Below, piece after piece: positions 40,649-48,562 of a DNA stretch of 64,000 bases. The notes under the pieces are model-generated. The model was given only the letters and a program-made list of their open reading frames with translations, was not told where the DNA came from and searched no databases. Every line of letters starts with the position of its first letter. Within the stretch, counting starts at the first letter, position 1. Location: positions 36,222-100,221 of the forward strand of contig NZ_LIKT01000018.1 of NCBI RefSeq assembly GCF_001294455.1, given 5' to 3'. This stretch comes from Phaeobacter sp. 11ANDIMAR09. GTDB taxonomy: Bacteria > Pseudomonadota > Alphaproteobacteria > Rhodobacterales > Rhodobacteraceae. The position numbers and the translations under genes were made by a program.

Positions 40649-40953
40649 TGGATGCCCTGCGCAGCCGCCTTCCGGCCTTCCTGCTGAACTTAGAATGCCT
40701 GTCCGCCGATGGCCAGATGGACGCCTTTGTGAACGAGGTGATGGAAACCTTCGGACGGTTCGACCCGCCCGCAGGCGACCGCACCCACCGGTGGGAACTG
40801 GACCTTCACGGCATCAGCGCCGATGGCGCGACCGAAGAAGAGGCGATGGCCAACTGGAAACGTTTGGCCCGCCAGACCTGCAAACTGGACGGCACCGAAG
40901 ATGACGGGTTCATCACGGTGCACCCGCCCATCAAACAGATTGGGGCCGCGTGA
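40648..40953 (+). CDS. Small acidic protein, unknown
   Basis: A 101-residue protein with a pattern W-E-L-D-L-H-G-I-S-A-D-G-A-T-E-E-E-A, which recalls small DUF proteins with a helix after an acidic turn. TGATG coupling links it to the gene upstream. Confidence 0.6.
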   Translation: MDALRSRLPAFLLNLECLSADGQMDAFVNEVMETFGRFDPPAGDRTHRWELDLHGISADGATEEEAMANWKRLARQTCKLDGTEDDGFITVHPPIKQIGAA

Positions 40954-41366
40954 TGACGATGCACGCACGCCCCACACCCTTGCCGTATGAAACCGGCACC
41001 ACTGCCGGGGGCGGACTGCTCGCCGCTCCCGGCTCTTTTTTCCGCCGGTTTCGCAAAGGCACCGCTGGTGACACGGCCCAGCCCGTGCGCCAGCAGCCGC
41101 TGTTTCCCGATCAGCAATGGCTGGTGACATACGAACGCCCGAATGGCGACGTGGCCACCGAAGTCGTTCTGATAAATGGTGGCAATCTACAGGCCGACAT
41201 CGACACGCTGGCCCGGCTGGCGCTGCGCGAACAGCGCGACATCGACTGCGCCACCATCATCCGCATCAGCATCGACTACCGCGCCACCCCGGCGCGGGTC
41301 GAACCGTTGGACCGCATCACCCGCGACTACAACGCCCGCCTTCGCTTCGAAGCGGAATGCGGCTGA
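40953..41366 (+). CDS. Early protein, unknown
   Basis: A 137-residue protein. The first ~50 residues are low in complexity and basic. The rest (from W-L-V-T-Y-E-R-P) looks like a small alpha/beta domain ending in D-Y-N-A-R-L-R-F-E. No family is recognised. The start overlaps the previous stop. Confidence 0.58.
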   Translation: MTMHARPTPLPYETGTTAGGGLLAAPGSFFRRFRKGTAGDTAQPVRQQPLFPDQQWLVTYERPNGDVATEVVLINGGNLQADIDTLARLALREQRDIDCATIIRISIDYRATPARVEPLDRITRDYNARLRFEAECG

Positions 41367-41380
41367 TTTCAGGAGGTATC

Positions 41381-41668
41381 ATGAACGAACAAATTCATTT
41401 TCCGACCGAAGCTGCAGCGCAGGCCGCGCTGAAAGAAAACGGCTTTAGCCTTGGCACGAGCCAGCGCGATGACCCGCGCGGCATCATGCACGGTGACTTC
41501 TGCATCATGAAATGGCGCAACCTTGACGCCAAGGACAAGGAAGACCTGCACGGGGCGTATGTCCGCAAGTTTCGCGACGGCCCCGTGACCATCACCCTGA
41601 AGCCGAACTGCCCGCCGCACGCGGCAACTGCCCTGCGCCGCGCGGCAGCTGAAGCCGTGGCCGCGTAG
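41381..41668 (+). CDS. Small early protein, unknown
   Basis: A 95-residue protein behind a strong AGGAGG. It has a central block with H-G-D-F-C-I-M-K-W-R-N-L and a late V-T-I-T-L-K-P-N-C-P-P. It looks like a compact domain of unknown family. Confidence 0.62.
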   Translation: MNEQIHFPTEAAAQAALKENGFSLGTSQRDDPRGIMHGDFCIMKWRNLDAKDKEDLHGAYVRKFRDGPVTITLKPNCPPHAATALRRAAAEAVAA

Positions 41669-41693
41669 CCCACCGACCACGAAAGGATTGCCC

Positions 41694-42239
41694 GTGTTCT
41701 ACAAAGACGAAAACTTGGCCCTGTTCATCGACGGCCCCAATTTCTATTCCACCGCCCGCGCGTTGCAGTTCGACGTGGACTATAAGCGCCTGCTGGAAGC
41801 CTTCCAGACCAAGGGGCGGCTCTTGCGGGCCAGCTACTTCACCCCGCTGGCCGACACCGATGACCATGTGGCCATCCGCCCGCTGGTAGACTGGATGCAG
41901 TACAACGGCTGGAACGTGGTGACCAAGCCCGCCAAGGTCTTTGAAGCCGAAGACGGGCGCAAGCGCATCAAGGGCAACACCGACATCGAAATGGCCGTGG
42001 AAGTGATGAAGCTGGCACCGGCCATCGCCCATGCCGTGCTGTTCACCGGCAACCGCGACTTCACCCCGCTGGTCACGTTCCTTCAGGAACGCGGCACGCG
42101 GGTCACCGTGGTGTCCAGCATGCGCACGCAACCCCCGATGATTGCCGATGACCTGCGCCGCGCAGCTGACGCTTTCGTGGAACTGGATACCCTGCGCGAT
42201 GCCATCGCCCGCAAAGCCCGCGACGGCGCTGCAGCCTAA
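41694..42239 (+). CDS. NYN/LabA-like nuclease-family protein
   Basis: A 181-residue protein of the NYN (DUF88/LabA-like) PIN-related family. The motifs L-F-I-D-G-P-N-F-Y (first Asp near residue 13), K-G-N-T-D-I-E-M-A (Asp near 96) and L-F-T-G-N-R-D-F (Asp near 120) supply the acidic residues of a metal-dependent RNase. The GTG at 41694 is preferred because GAAAGGA lies 6 bp upstream. The likely role is RNA cleavage during early infection (inference). Confidence 0.8.
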   Translation: MFYKDENLALFIDGPNFYSTARALQFDVDYKRLLEAFQTKGRLLRASYFTPLADTDDHVAIRPLVDWMQYNGWNVVTKPAKVFEAEDGRKRIKGNTDIEMAVEVMKLAPAIAHAVLFTGNRDFTPLVTFLQERGTRVTVVSSMRTQPPMIADDLRRAADAFVELDTLRDAIARKARDGAAA

Positions 42240-42271
42240 CGACCTCAACCCCTGAAAGGAGTGCGACCTTG

Positions 42272-42700
42272 ATGACCAAGCGCAAAGAACCGACCGCAGT
42301 GCCCGCTGCGGACCCTCACGACCCCTACAAGATGCGGACGCTGGAACAGATTCTGATGCTGTTCGATGGCGGCGACTTCATGGGAGAAGTCATGTCCGGG
42401 CATCAGAAGCTGATGCAGGACTTGCTGGAACACAACGCCGAACACGGCCCCAAGGGCTGCAACGGGACCATGACCCTGCAGCTGTCCTACGCGGTCGGGA
42501 ATTCTGGCGATGTCGGCATGGGCGCAACCGTCACCTTCAAGGCCCCGAAAAAGCCGCCATCCAGCGCGGGCGCATACATCAACGATGCGGGGGAACTGAC
42601 CCTGTACAGCCCGATGATGAAGCGGATGCACCAGCCCGTGCGCGATGTCGATGACTACAACTATGACCCCACCACCGGCGAAATCCGCGACATCGAATAA
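42272..42700 (+). CDS. Early protein, unknown
   Basis: A 142-residue protein. The middle contains an amphipathic beta pattern (T-M-T-L-Q-L-S-Y-A-V, then A-T-V-T-F-K-A-P), and the end is acidic. It precedes the DUF2303 gene. No family is recognised. Confidence 0.58.
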   Translation: MTKRKEPTAVPAADPHDPYKMRTLEQILMLFDGGDFMGEVMSGHQKLMQDLLEHNAEHGPKGCNGTMTLQLSYAVGNSGDVGMGATVTFKAPKKPPSSAGAYINDAGELTLYSPMMKRMHQPVRDVDDYNYDPTTGEIRDIE

Positions 42701-42730
42701 CGCCATCAGCAGCACACAAGGAACAAAGAC

Positions 42731-43723
42731 GTGACCGAAGAACTTGCACAATTCAGCACCGAAAACCCCGCCGCCACCATGCGCGATGTCATGGAAAAAA
42801 TCGGGGGCACGGAACACATCACCCGTCCCGAAGACTATGATCTGACAAGCGCACATCTGGTCGCGATGCCCAGCCATCGCAAAGTCGAAGACCTGACGGC
42901 CAAGCATCGCGAAGCGGCAGAATTCCTGAAGCCCGCCCGGCGCAAGGGCACTGCCCGGCTGGATGATCTGCAAAGCCTGATTGATTGGGGCAATCGCTTC
43001 AAAGGGCCGACATCGGTGCTTTTCGCAAAGCCCGACCTGAATGCACCGACCATCACCTGCATTGCAGATTACCATGCGGAAGGCCCCGCCGATCAGGCGA
43101 CCGCAACCGGTGACCCCACCGCACGCCATTGCCACCACCGGGCGATCTACAGCTTCCCGCTGTCCGAAGAATGGAAGGCGTGGACAGGCGTTTCTGGCAA
43201 GCCGCTGGAAAAGGATGACTTGGGCGAATTCATCGAAGCGAACGCCAAGGACATTATGGACCCGACCGCCGCCATTCTGGCAGCGAAGGAAAGCGACAAG
43301 AACCAGCCGTGGGAAAACCGCCTTATCCAGACGGCGCAGCAAATCGAAGGCCGCTATGGTCAGCTGACCCAACTGCTGCAGATGTCGCGCCAGTTTCAGG
43401 TCTATGAAACCAGCAACCTGAAAGTGACCAGCAATCGTGACACCGGCGAAAGCGAAATCCAGTTTCTGAACGAACACAAAGGCGCTGACGGTAAGCCGCT
43501 TCAGATCCCGAACCTTATCATCATCGCCATCCCGGTGTTCATGGGCGGTGCCCCTTACCGGATGCCGGTGCGGTTTCGCTATCGCAAGATGGGCGGAGCG
43601 GTTCGCTTCATCCTGTCCATCTACAACCCGGAAAAAGCGTTCGAAGCGGCATTCAAGGAAGCCGTCGAAGAGGCGACCGAAAAGACGGAACTGCCGACCT
43701 TCAAAGGCACCCCTGAAAGCTGA
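42731..43723 (+). CDS. DUF2303 protein
   Basis: A 330-residue protein of the DUF2303 family. Typical features are A-R-R-K-G-T-A-R-L-D-D-L (about 68-80), H-C-H-H-R-A-I-Y-S-F-P-L-S-E-E-W (about 135-150) and Y-R-M-P-V-R-F-R-Y-R near 275. It begins with GTG. The family is common in phages and integrated elements of Proteobacteria and its function is not known. It is the longest unknown in the + operon. Confidence 0.82.
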   Translation: MTEELAQFSTENPAATMRDVMEKIGGTEHITRPEDYDLTSAHLVAMPSHRKVEDLTAKHREAAEFLKPARRKGTARLDDLQSLIDWGNRFKGPTSVLFAKPDLNAPTITCIADYHAEGPADQATATGDPTARHCHHRAIYSFPLSEEWKAWTGVSGKPLEKDDLGEFIEANAKDIMDPTAAILAAKESDKNQPWENRLIQTAQQIEGRYGQLTQLLQMSRQFQVYETSNLKVTSNRDTGESEIQFLNEHKGADGKPLQIPNLIIIAIPVFMGGAPYRMPVRFRYRKMGGAVRFILSIYNPEKAFEAAFKEAVEEATEKTELPTFKGTPES

Positions 43724-43786
43724 TGCCTCTTTCTGGCCCTTGGGAACAGGGGCCAGCGATGGACACCAGAGAACCGAAAGATAGAC

Positions 43787-44050
43787 ATGCCGGTGCAGTT
43801 CGCAAACCCCAAGGAACGCGCGTTCCAGGCCCTGCTGGCCAAGGACAAGGTGCGCCTGCGCAACCCGCAGACAGGCGAACTGCTGCACCTGTCCGGTCAG
43901 GGCACCACCACCGATGTCACGTGGTCATGGCTTGGCTATCACCACCAAGCCGAAACCCTGCGCAGCCGTGCAGCCATCAGGGGCGAAGACTGGCCATTCG
44001 TGCCTGTGCACCGCAACCTGCTGGACCCGGTACGGGAGGCGGAAGAATGA
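43787..44050 (+). CDS. Small early protein, unknown
   Basis: An 87-residue protein with a short beta-turn core (V-R-L-R-N-P-Q-T-G-E-L-L-H-L) and a Trp pair (V-T-W-S-W-L-G-Y-H-H). Its stop overlaps the start of the wHTH gene. No family is recognised. Confidence 0.6.
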   Translation: MPVQFANPKERAFQALLAKDKVRLRNPQTGELLHLSGQGTTTDVTWSWLGYHHQAETLRSRAAIRGEDWPFVPVHRNLLDPVREAEE

Positions 44051-44337
44051 AGCGCCCGTTTTCGCAATTTCTGCGCCTTGTCTGGATCGACTCGCGGCTT
44101 GAACAGGGCACTATCAACCGCAGCGACATTGCGGCAGCGTTCGGCATGTCTATCCCGCAGGCATCGAACGACCTGAAGGCGTACCAGACGGACCACCCCA
44201 ACCGCATCGAATATGACCATCGGGCGAAGACCTATCAGCGCCCACACCGCACGAAACCGGCTTACCCGCAGCACCTGCGCCTGCAGGTTCAGACAACCGT
44301 GCACGCGGTCAACACGCATCGGGAGGCGGCGCAGTGA
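44047..44337 (+). CDS. WYL-type winged-helix protein without WYL domain
   Basis: A 96-residue protein that matches only the N-terminal wHTH of WYL-family regulators: R-L-V-W-I-D-S-R-L near 10, I-N-R-S-D-I-A-A-A-F-G-M-S-I-P-Q-A-S-N-D-L (about 24-44), then the wing with Y-D-H-R-A-K-T-Y. The WYL sensor part is absent. It is likely a DNA-binding regulator of the early operon or of host genes. It overlaps both neighbours. Confidence 0.7.
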   Translation: MKRPFSQFLRLVWIDSRLEQGTINRSDIAAAFGMSIPQASNDLKAYQTDHPNRIEYDHRAKTYQRPHRTKPAYPQHLRLQVQTTVHAVNTHREAAQ

Positions 44338-44702
44338 CTCAGCCGTCTGAAATCCACGATGACCTGCAGCGCGTGCTGGCGCTGGCGAAACGGGCCTTGA
44401 TGGCACGCGGTGACGCCGCGGCATGGTCGCGGGCACCTGAAAAACAGATTGGCCACCACGGGGCGTGCAGCGATGCGCTTTGGGATGAACTGGAAAGGCT
44501 GGCGCAGATCCACGATGGCATCACCCCAGCTATCGAACACCCCGCACTACGCGAACGACGGATTGCCAAGGAAATTCGCGGGCGCATCGTTTCTGAAATT
44601 TTGGAAATCGCCCGCGACCGCCTCGAGACAACGATGGATGGCGCATTCGTTTGGGAAGAACCGGGCGCGTTGACCCGGCACGAAACCGAGGAGTTGATGT
44701 GA
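44334..44702 (+). CDS. Helical early protein, unknown
   Basis: A 122-residue helical protein beginning with GTG. Its C-terminus is acidic (E-T-E-E-L-M). No family is recognised. It is coupled to the DUF4031 gene that follows. Confidence 0.58.
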   Translation: MTQPSEIHDDLQRVLALAKRALMARGDAAAWSRAPEKQIGHHGACSDALWDELERLAQIHDGITPAIEHPALRERRIAKEIRGRIVSEILEIARDRLETTMDGAFVWEEPGALTRHETEELM

Positions 44703-45049
44703 TGGCTGTCTACGTCGATGCACCCCGTCACCGCGTCGGTCGGATGGTTATGTGCCACATGCTGGCCGACAGCATGGAAGAACTGCTGGCGATGGCCGAC
44801 CGGATTGGCGTGGCCCGCAAGTGGTTCCAGCCCGTCAGCCATCCACACTTCGACATCTGCAAAGCGATGCGGGCCAAGGCGGTCGCCGCCGGGGCCATCG
44901 AAGTGGAACGCCGCCAGCTGGTCGATGTGATGAAGCGATACCGCAGCAAGTGGTTCGCAGACCTTGACGAACGCGCCGCAGTCGAAGCGGCGAAAGCCGC
45001 CTGCGCCTCGCGCACCAGATCCCGAACAAAGGAAATCCGCCATGACTGA
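44702..45049 (+). CDS. DUF4031 protein
   Basis: A 115-residue protein of the DUF4031 family. Typical motifs are M-V-M-C-H-M-L-A-D-S-M-E-E-L (about 15-28), then W-F-Q-P-V-S-H-P-H-F-D-I (about 41-52) and V-A-A-G-A-I-E-V. Its conserved Cys/His/Asp residues suggest a metal-bound enzyme fold, but no function is known. It lies directly before the sliding clamp gene. Confidence 0.75.
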   Translation: MAVYVDAPRHRVGRMVMCHMLADSMEELLAMADRIGVARKWFQPVSHPHFDICKAMRAKAVAAGAIEVERRQLVDVMKRYRSKWFADLDERAAVEAAKAACASRTRSRTKEIRHD

Positions 45050-46166
45050 CGCCACCGCAATCCTTGACACCCGCAGCCTTGTCGATGCCCTGAAGCTGGT
45101 CGATGTCGTGCGCGAGGCGCACCACATTCCAATTCTGGCCGTCGCGGTCGCGAACTTCGATGACAAACCGCACCTGAAGGCCACCGACCTTGACCAAGAA
45201 CTGACCGTGTTCCTGAAAGCAACGCGCACCGGCGAATTCCAAGTGGCGATTGACCCACCTACGGCCATCACCGCTTTTGGCAACAGCACTGGTGCTGCGA
45301 CGGTCAGCCTTGATGACGGGGCAGCGTATATCACCACCAGCCAAGTCGCGGTGCGCGGGCCAAAGGGCATCGACCTGAACGATTTCCCGACCCTGAACAC
45401 CGGCAAGCCCGTGCACAGGTTCACAATCGCGGAAGGCAAGCTGCATGCGGCCCTTCAGGCGGTGCGGTTCGCGATTTCGACAGAGGAAACGCGATACTAC
45501 CTGAACGGGGTGTTTCTGACCGCCGTCGATGGCGAAATGGCATTGGTCGCGACGGATGGTCACCGGCTTGCACGGCACCTGATGGACATGCCCTATGGCG
45601 GGCCGCAGGTCATAATCCCGGCACCAACCGTTTGCACGCTGCAGCATCTGGTGAAGCGCGACGGTGATGCGCCACTTTCCGTCACCATCGGGGTTGTCGC
45701 CGCAGGCAAGGGGCACGCCGGGAAAGACACCCATGCGATTGTGGTGGATGGCGACAGCTGGCACCTGAAAAGCCGGTGCATCGACGGAAGGTATCCGAAA
45801 TGGGAAGTGGTGATGGGGAAGGCGGTGGACGCAATCGGCGGTGCACCGACCATCCGCGCGACAGTGACCCAAGCCCACGTCAGCCGACTGCCAAAGCACA
45901 ACAGCTGGCGACCCACAACACTTGACCCTGACGCGGGCACCATGCGCGTTCGCAATGACTACAATGAAGACGCCGTGGAAATGCCCTTGAAGGGCACCGG
46001 CGCAGCCTTCTGTTTCAATGCGCACTACCTGCGCCAGCTGGTCGGGGCAGTCGGTGATGTCGAATTCACCGGCAGCGCACCGGACGCACCTTTCATCGCG
46101 ACACCCAAGAACCCGAAGACGGTTGTGGTCCAGATGCCGATGAAGGTGCCGGGCAAAAAAGGGTGA
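45042..46166 (+). CDS. Phage-encoded DnaN-like sliding clamp
   Basis: A 374-residue protein with the size and middle-domain signature of the DNA polymerase III beta clamp: Y-Y-L-N-G-V-F-L-T-A-V-D-G, then L-V-A-T-D-G-H-R-L-A (about 155-180). The final residues (V-V-V-Q-M-P-M) replace the usual C-terminal M-P-M-R-L, part of the partner-binding groove. No polymerase or clamp loader gene is seen in the prophage, so it would work with host polymerase, or capture host clamp partners. Confidence 0.88.
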   Translation: MTDATAILDTRSLVDALKLVDVVREAHHIPILAVAVANFDDKPHLKATDLDQELTVFLKATRTGEFQVAIDPPTAITAFGNSTGAATVSLDDGAAYITTSQVAVRGPKGIDLNDFPTLNTGKPVHRFTIAEGKLHAALQAVRFAISTEETRYYLNGVFLTAVDGEMALVATDGHRLARHLMDMPYGGPQVIIPAPTVCTLQHLVKRDGDAPLSVTIGVVAAGKGHAGKDTHAIVVDGDSWHLKSRCIDGRYPKWEVVMGKAVDAIGGAPTIRATVTQAHVSRLPKHNSWRPTTLDPDAGTMRVRNDYNEDAVEMPLKGTGAAFCFNAHYLRQLVGAVGDVEFTGSAPDAPFIATPKNPKTVVVQMPMKVPGKKG

Positions 46167-46170
46167 CACC

Positions 46171-46356
46171 ATGCCAGCCATGACAGCCGAAAAGAAAGCC
46201 CTGAATTACCTGAAAGCCTTCGAAGCCGAAGGGCGGGTTGTCAAGCGCGTGGTGATCGAGGGAAAACGAATCGAGTTAGAATTAGAAACGGAACCGGAAA
46301 ACCTTTCGGAATTTGACAAAGTGGATATGCGATATGACAAAGCGGGAGCTTCCTAA
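46171..46356 (+). CDS. Small protein preceding the prophage integrase
   Basis: A 61-residue protein with a basic N-terminus, a short beta pair (R-V-V-I-E-G-K-R-I-E-L) and an acidic end. It overlaps the integrase start by 23 bp. The left element has a similar protein in the same place (1115-1306). Together they suggest a partner of this integrase type, possibly the directionality factor. Confidence 0.58.
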   Translation: MPAMTAEKKALNYLKAFEAEGRVVKRVVIEGKRIELELETEPENLSEFDKVDMRYDKAGAS

Positions 46357-47329
46357 ATTCATATACCGACAACGCAATGGGCTATATTTTCAGCGGCGCG
46401 GCTGGCCTTCGCAAAAAATCAAGGCGGACTTCGGAACCCCTGAATTTTGGGCCGAATATGCCGCCATCCTGAAGGGTGAAGATCAACCCAAAGTCCTGCG
46501 CCGCAGCTTTTCCGCGCTCATTCGCAGCTACCACAAGTCGCCGCGCTATCGGAATTTGAAGCCACGCACGGCGCTGGATTATGACAAGTACACCGCTTTC
46601 ATTGACGAACGGTTCGGGCCGCTGAACCCGGCCAACCTGCAGCGCAAGGATGTGATCCGCCTGCGCGACCAGAACGCCGAAAAGCCGTACTTCGCGAACT
46701 ACGCGGTGAAGGTCATCCGCATCCTGATGGAACATTGCATCGACCTTGGGTGGCGAACAGACAACCCTGCCAAGGGTGTGTCGCTGCTGAAGGTGGACAC
46801 CGACCCACGCCTGCCATGGCCGCAAAGCCTGATAGACGACTTCCGCGAAGCCGCCCCCCTTGGCACCCGCGAACGCCTGCTGATGGAGTTGTGCCTTGGG
46901 TCCGGCCAGCGCATCGGTGACGTGCTGGAAATGCGGTGGGGCGACATTCAGGACGGGGGAATCACGGTCAAACAGAACAAGACCGGGAAACGGCTTTGGG
47001 TGCCCATCGTGCCCGCGCTTCAGGAGGCGCTGGACGCGGCACCACGCCGGTCGCTGTTCATGCTGACGAACCACCGCGCGACCAATCGCTGGTCATATCG
47101 CGGCGCTTCGCAGGCCATTCGGAAGATCAGGGAAGACATCGGGGCGCTGGATTTCGACATTCACAGCTGGCGCTACAACGCGGCATGCGAACTGGTCGAA
47201 GCGGGATGCAATGACGAACTGGTGGCCGCAGTCACCGGGCAAAGCCCCAAGATGGTCGCACACTACACCCAGCAAATCCGTCAGCGCGTGCGGGCAATCG
47301 AAGCCCAAAGCCGCCGAAAAAAGCCATGA
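46334..47329 (+). CDS. int: Prophage tyrosine integrase
   Basis: A 331-residue integrase, homologous to that at 1303-2334. The catalytic domain has G-S-G-Q-R-I-G-D (Arg, about 194), H-S-W-R (about 276), V-T-G-Q-S (about 300) and the Tyr in A-H-Y-T-Q (about 310). At the third position the usual His or Trp is Gln, whereas the sister enzyme has His (V-T-G-H-S). It lies 117 bp from the tRNA-Cys gene that forms attR. The ATG at 46334 is chosen by similarity to the sister gene. Confidence 0.93.
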   Translation: MTKRELPKFIYRQRNGLYFQRRGWPSQKIKADFGTPEFWAEYAAILKGEDQPKVLRRSFSALIRSYHKSPRYRNLKPRTALDYDKYTAFIDERFGPLNPANLQRKDVIRLRDQNAEKPYFANYAVKVIRILMEHCIDLGWRTDNPAKGVSLLKVDTDPRLPWPQSLIDDFREAAPLGTRERLLMELCLGSGQRIGDVLEMRWGDIQDGGITVKQNKTGKRLWVPIVPALQEALDAAPRRSLFMLTNHRATNRWSYRGASQAIRKIREDIGALDFDIHSWRYNAACELVEAGCNDELVAAVTGQSPKMVAHYTQQIRQRVRAIEAQSRRKKP

Positions 47330-47445
47330 CAAAACACCCCGTTTTTGGTCTGCAAAACGAACAGAACAAAAACAGAATGTTTAGACATTTGCTTAGACGC
47401 GATTTCAAGCTAAAGCGAAAAATCCGCTAAGTGCTTGAAATTAAA

Positions 47446-47519
47446 TGGAGGCGAGTACCGGAATCGAACCGGTGTACACGGATTTGCAATCCGCTGCGTC
47501 ACCACTCCGCCAACTCGCC
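47446..47519 (-). tRNA. tRNA-Cys (GCA), prophage attachment site
   Basis: A complete 74-nt cloverleaf on the minus strand: acceptor GGCGAGT/ACTCGCC, discriminator T and encoded CCA. The anticodon loop is TTGCAAA (anticodon GCA), and the T arm contains GGTTCGATTCC. Its 3' half (47446-47489) is repeated at 2403-2446, so integration restored an intact gene here. Confidence 0.97.
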
Positions 47520-47692
47520 TAACGCCTTGGATACAAGGTCTTTGTGGTGTGTGCTGGAATTAGCCTGATTCATCTTGGGGTACAAGCCCAAACAAGACGG
47601 ATTTCTTGCTCTCTTGCTCTAGGCCCTGCCGTTAGGGGACCTTTGCCAGAAATTCTGCCGACATCAGGCCGGGGCTTTGCTCTGGACCGCGG

Positions 47693-48412
47693 CTAGGCCT
47701 TGCGATTTGCGGCGGCCGATTGCAAGGCCTCGGCGATCAACCTGGCGACGCCGGGGGCGCTGCCGAGAGAGGCGAGGGTCCGGCCTTTGAAATTGGCCTC
47801 TTGCAGGGCATTTGGCAGGTCAGAGGTTACATGATTGCCGGACTGGGCAAAAAACGGCAGGCAGAGGCTGGTGTCGGGCAGGTCGCGGGCCACATCGGAG
47901 ATCAAGGGGGCTTGCTCAATATAGCTGGTCAAGAGCTGATGATCTGGCAACAAAGAGCGCAGGGCACTGGCAAAACGCTCGGTGGCTTCTGCCGCCTTTG
48001 GTCCGCGCGCCGAGCCATGAGCGGCGAGCAAGAGGGCGGGTTTGTCGCCCGACATAGGAGGCTGGCGCTGCAGCTCTCGGTTCAGAACATCCGCTGCAAG
48101 CTGCGGCAGGGCGGGGTCCTGTCCAAAGGGGGCGAGCTGGGTGTAGCGAAACCCTTGTAAGCGCTTTGGCAGGACCTGAGTGGTGAACCAGCCATTGGCG
48201 ACAAAAAACGGATAGACCAGGGCACCATCTTGCGTGACCTGCTCCAGCAGGCCGGGGCTGGAGAGGGTGGCCGAACGGATCTCCCAAGCGGGGAGCAGAT
48301 CCGCGACCTCGGTGGCCAGGCGCGCCAGCGCCGCCTCCTGTGCCTGCGGCGCGGAGGGCTGACCATGGGCGGTCAGGATAGCGGTGGCGGCAGCAGAGGG
48401 CATGGGGTTCAT
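47693..48412 (-). CDS. CbiX-like sirohydrochlorin chelatase
   Basis: A 239-residue protein of two homologous halves. Each begins with the metal-binding His motif of the CbiX/SirB family: T-A-H-G-Q-P-S-A-P in the first and L-A-A-H-G-S-A-R-G near residue 130. Such enzymes put cobalt or iron into sirohydrochlorin for cobalamin or siroheme. The start at 48412 is chosen because the upstream extension is Pro-rich and unlike the family. It is the first host gene after the tRNA. Confidence 0.85.
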   Translation of the reverse strand: MNPMPSAAATAILTAHGQPSAPQAQEAALARLATEVADLLPAWEIRSATLSSPGLLEQVTQDGALVYPFFVANGWFTTQVLPKRLQGFRYTQLAPFGQDPALPQLAADVLNRELQRQPPMSGDKPALLLAAHGSARGPKAAEATERFASALRSLLPDHQLLTSYIEQAPLISDVARDLPDTSLCLPFFAQSGNHVTSDLPNALQEANFKGRTLASLGSAPGVARLIAEALQSAAANRKA

Positions 48413-48562
48413 GGCTCCTAGGGGCGGATGGCCTGTTGGTAACGGCTGGGGCCGTGAGGGAGGGTGCTCAGAGTATGGAGGCAAGCCGGGAGCGCAGTGG
48501 CCCCCGGCTTGATCAAGGGACTAAGGTGAGAGCCCTTTGGGAGTGGGCCTTTGGCGATAGGC

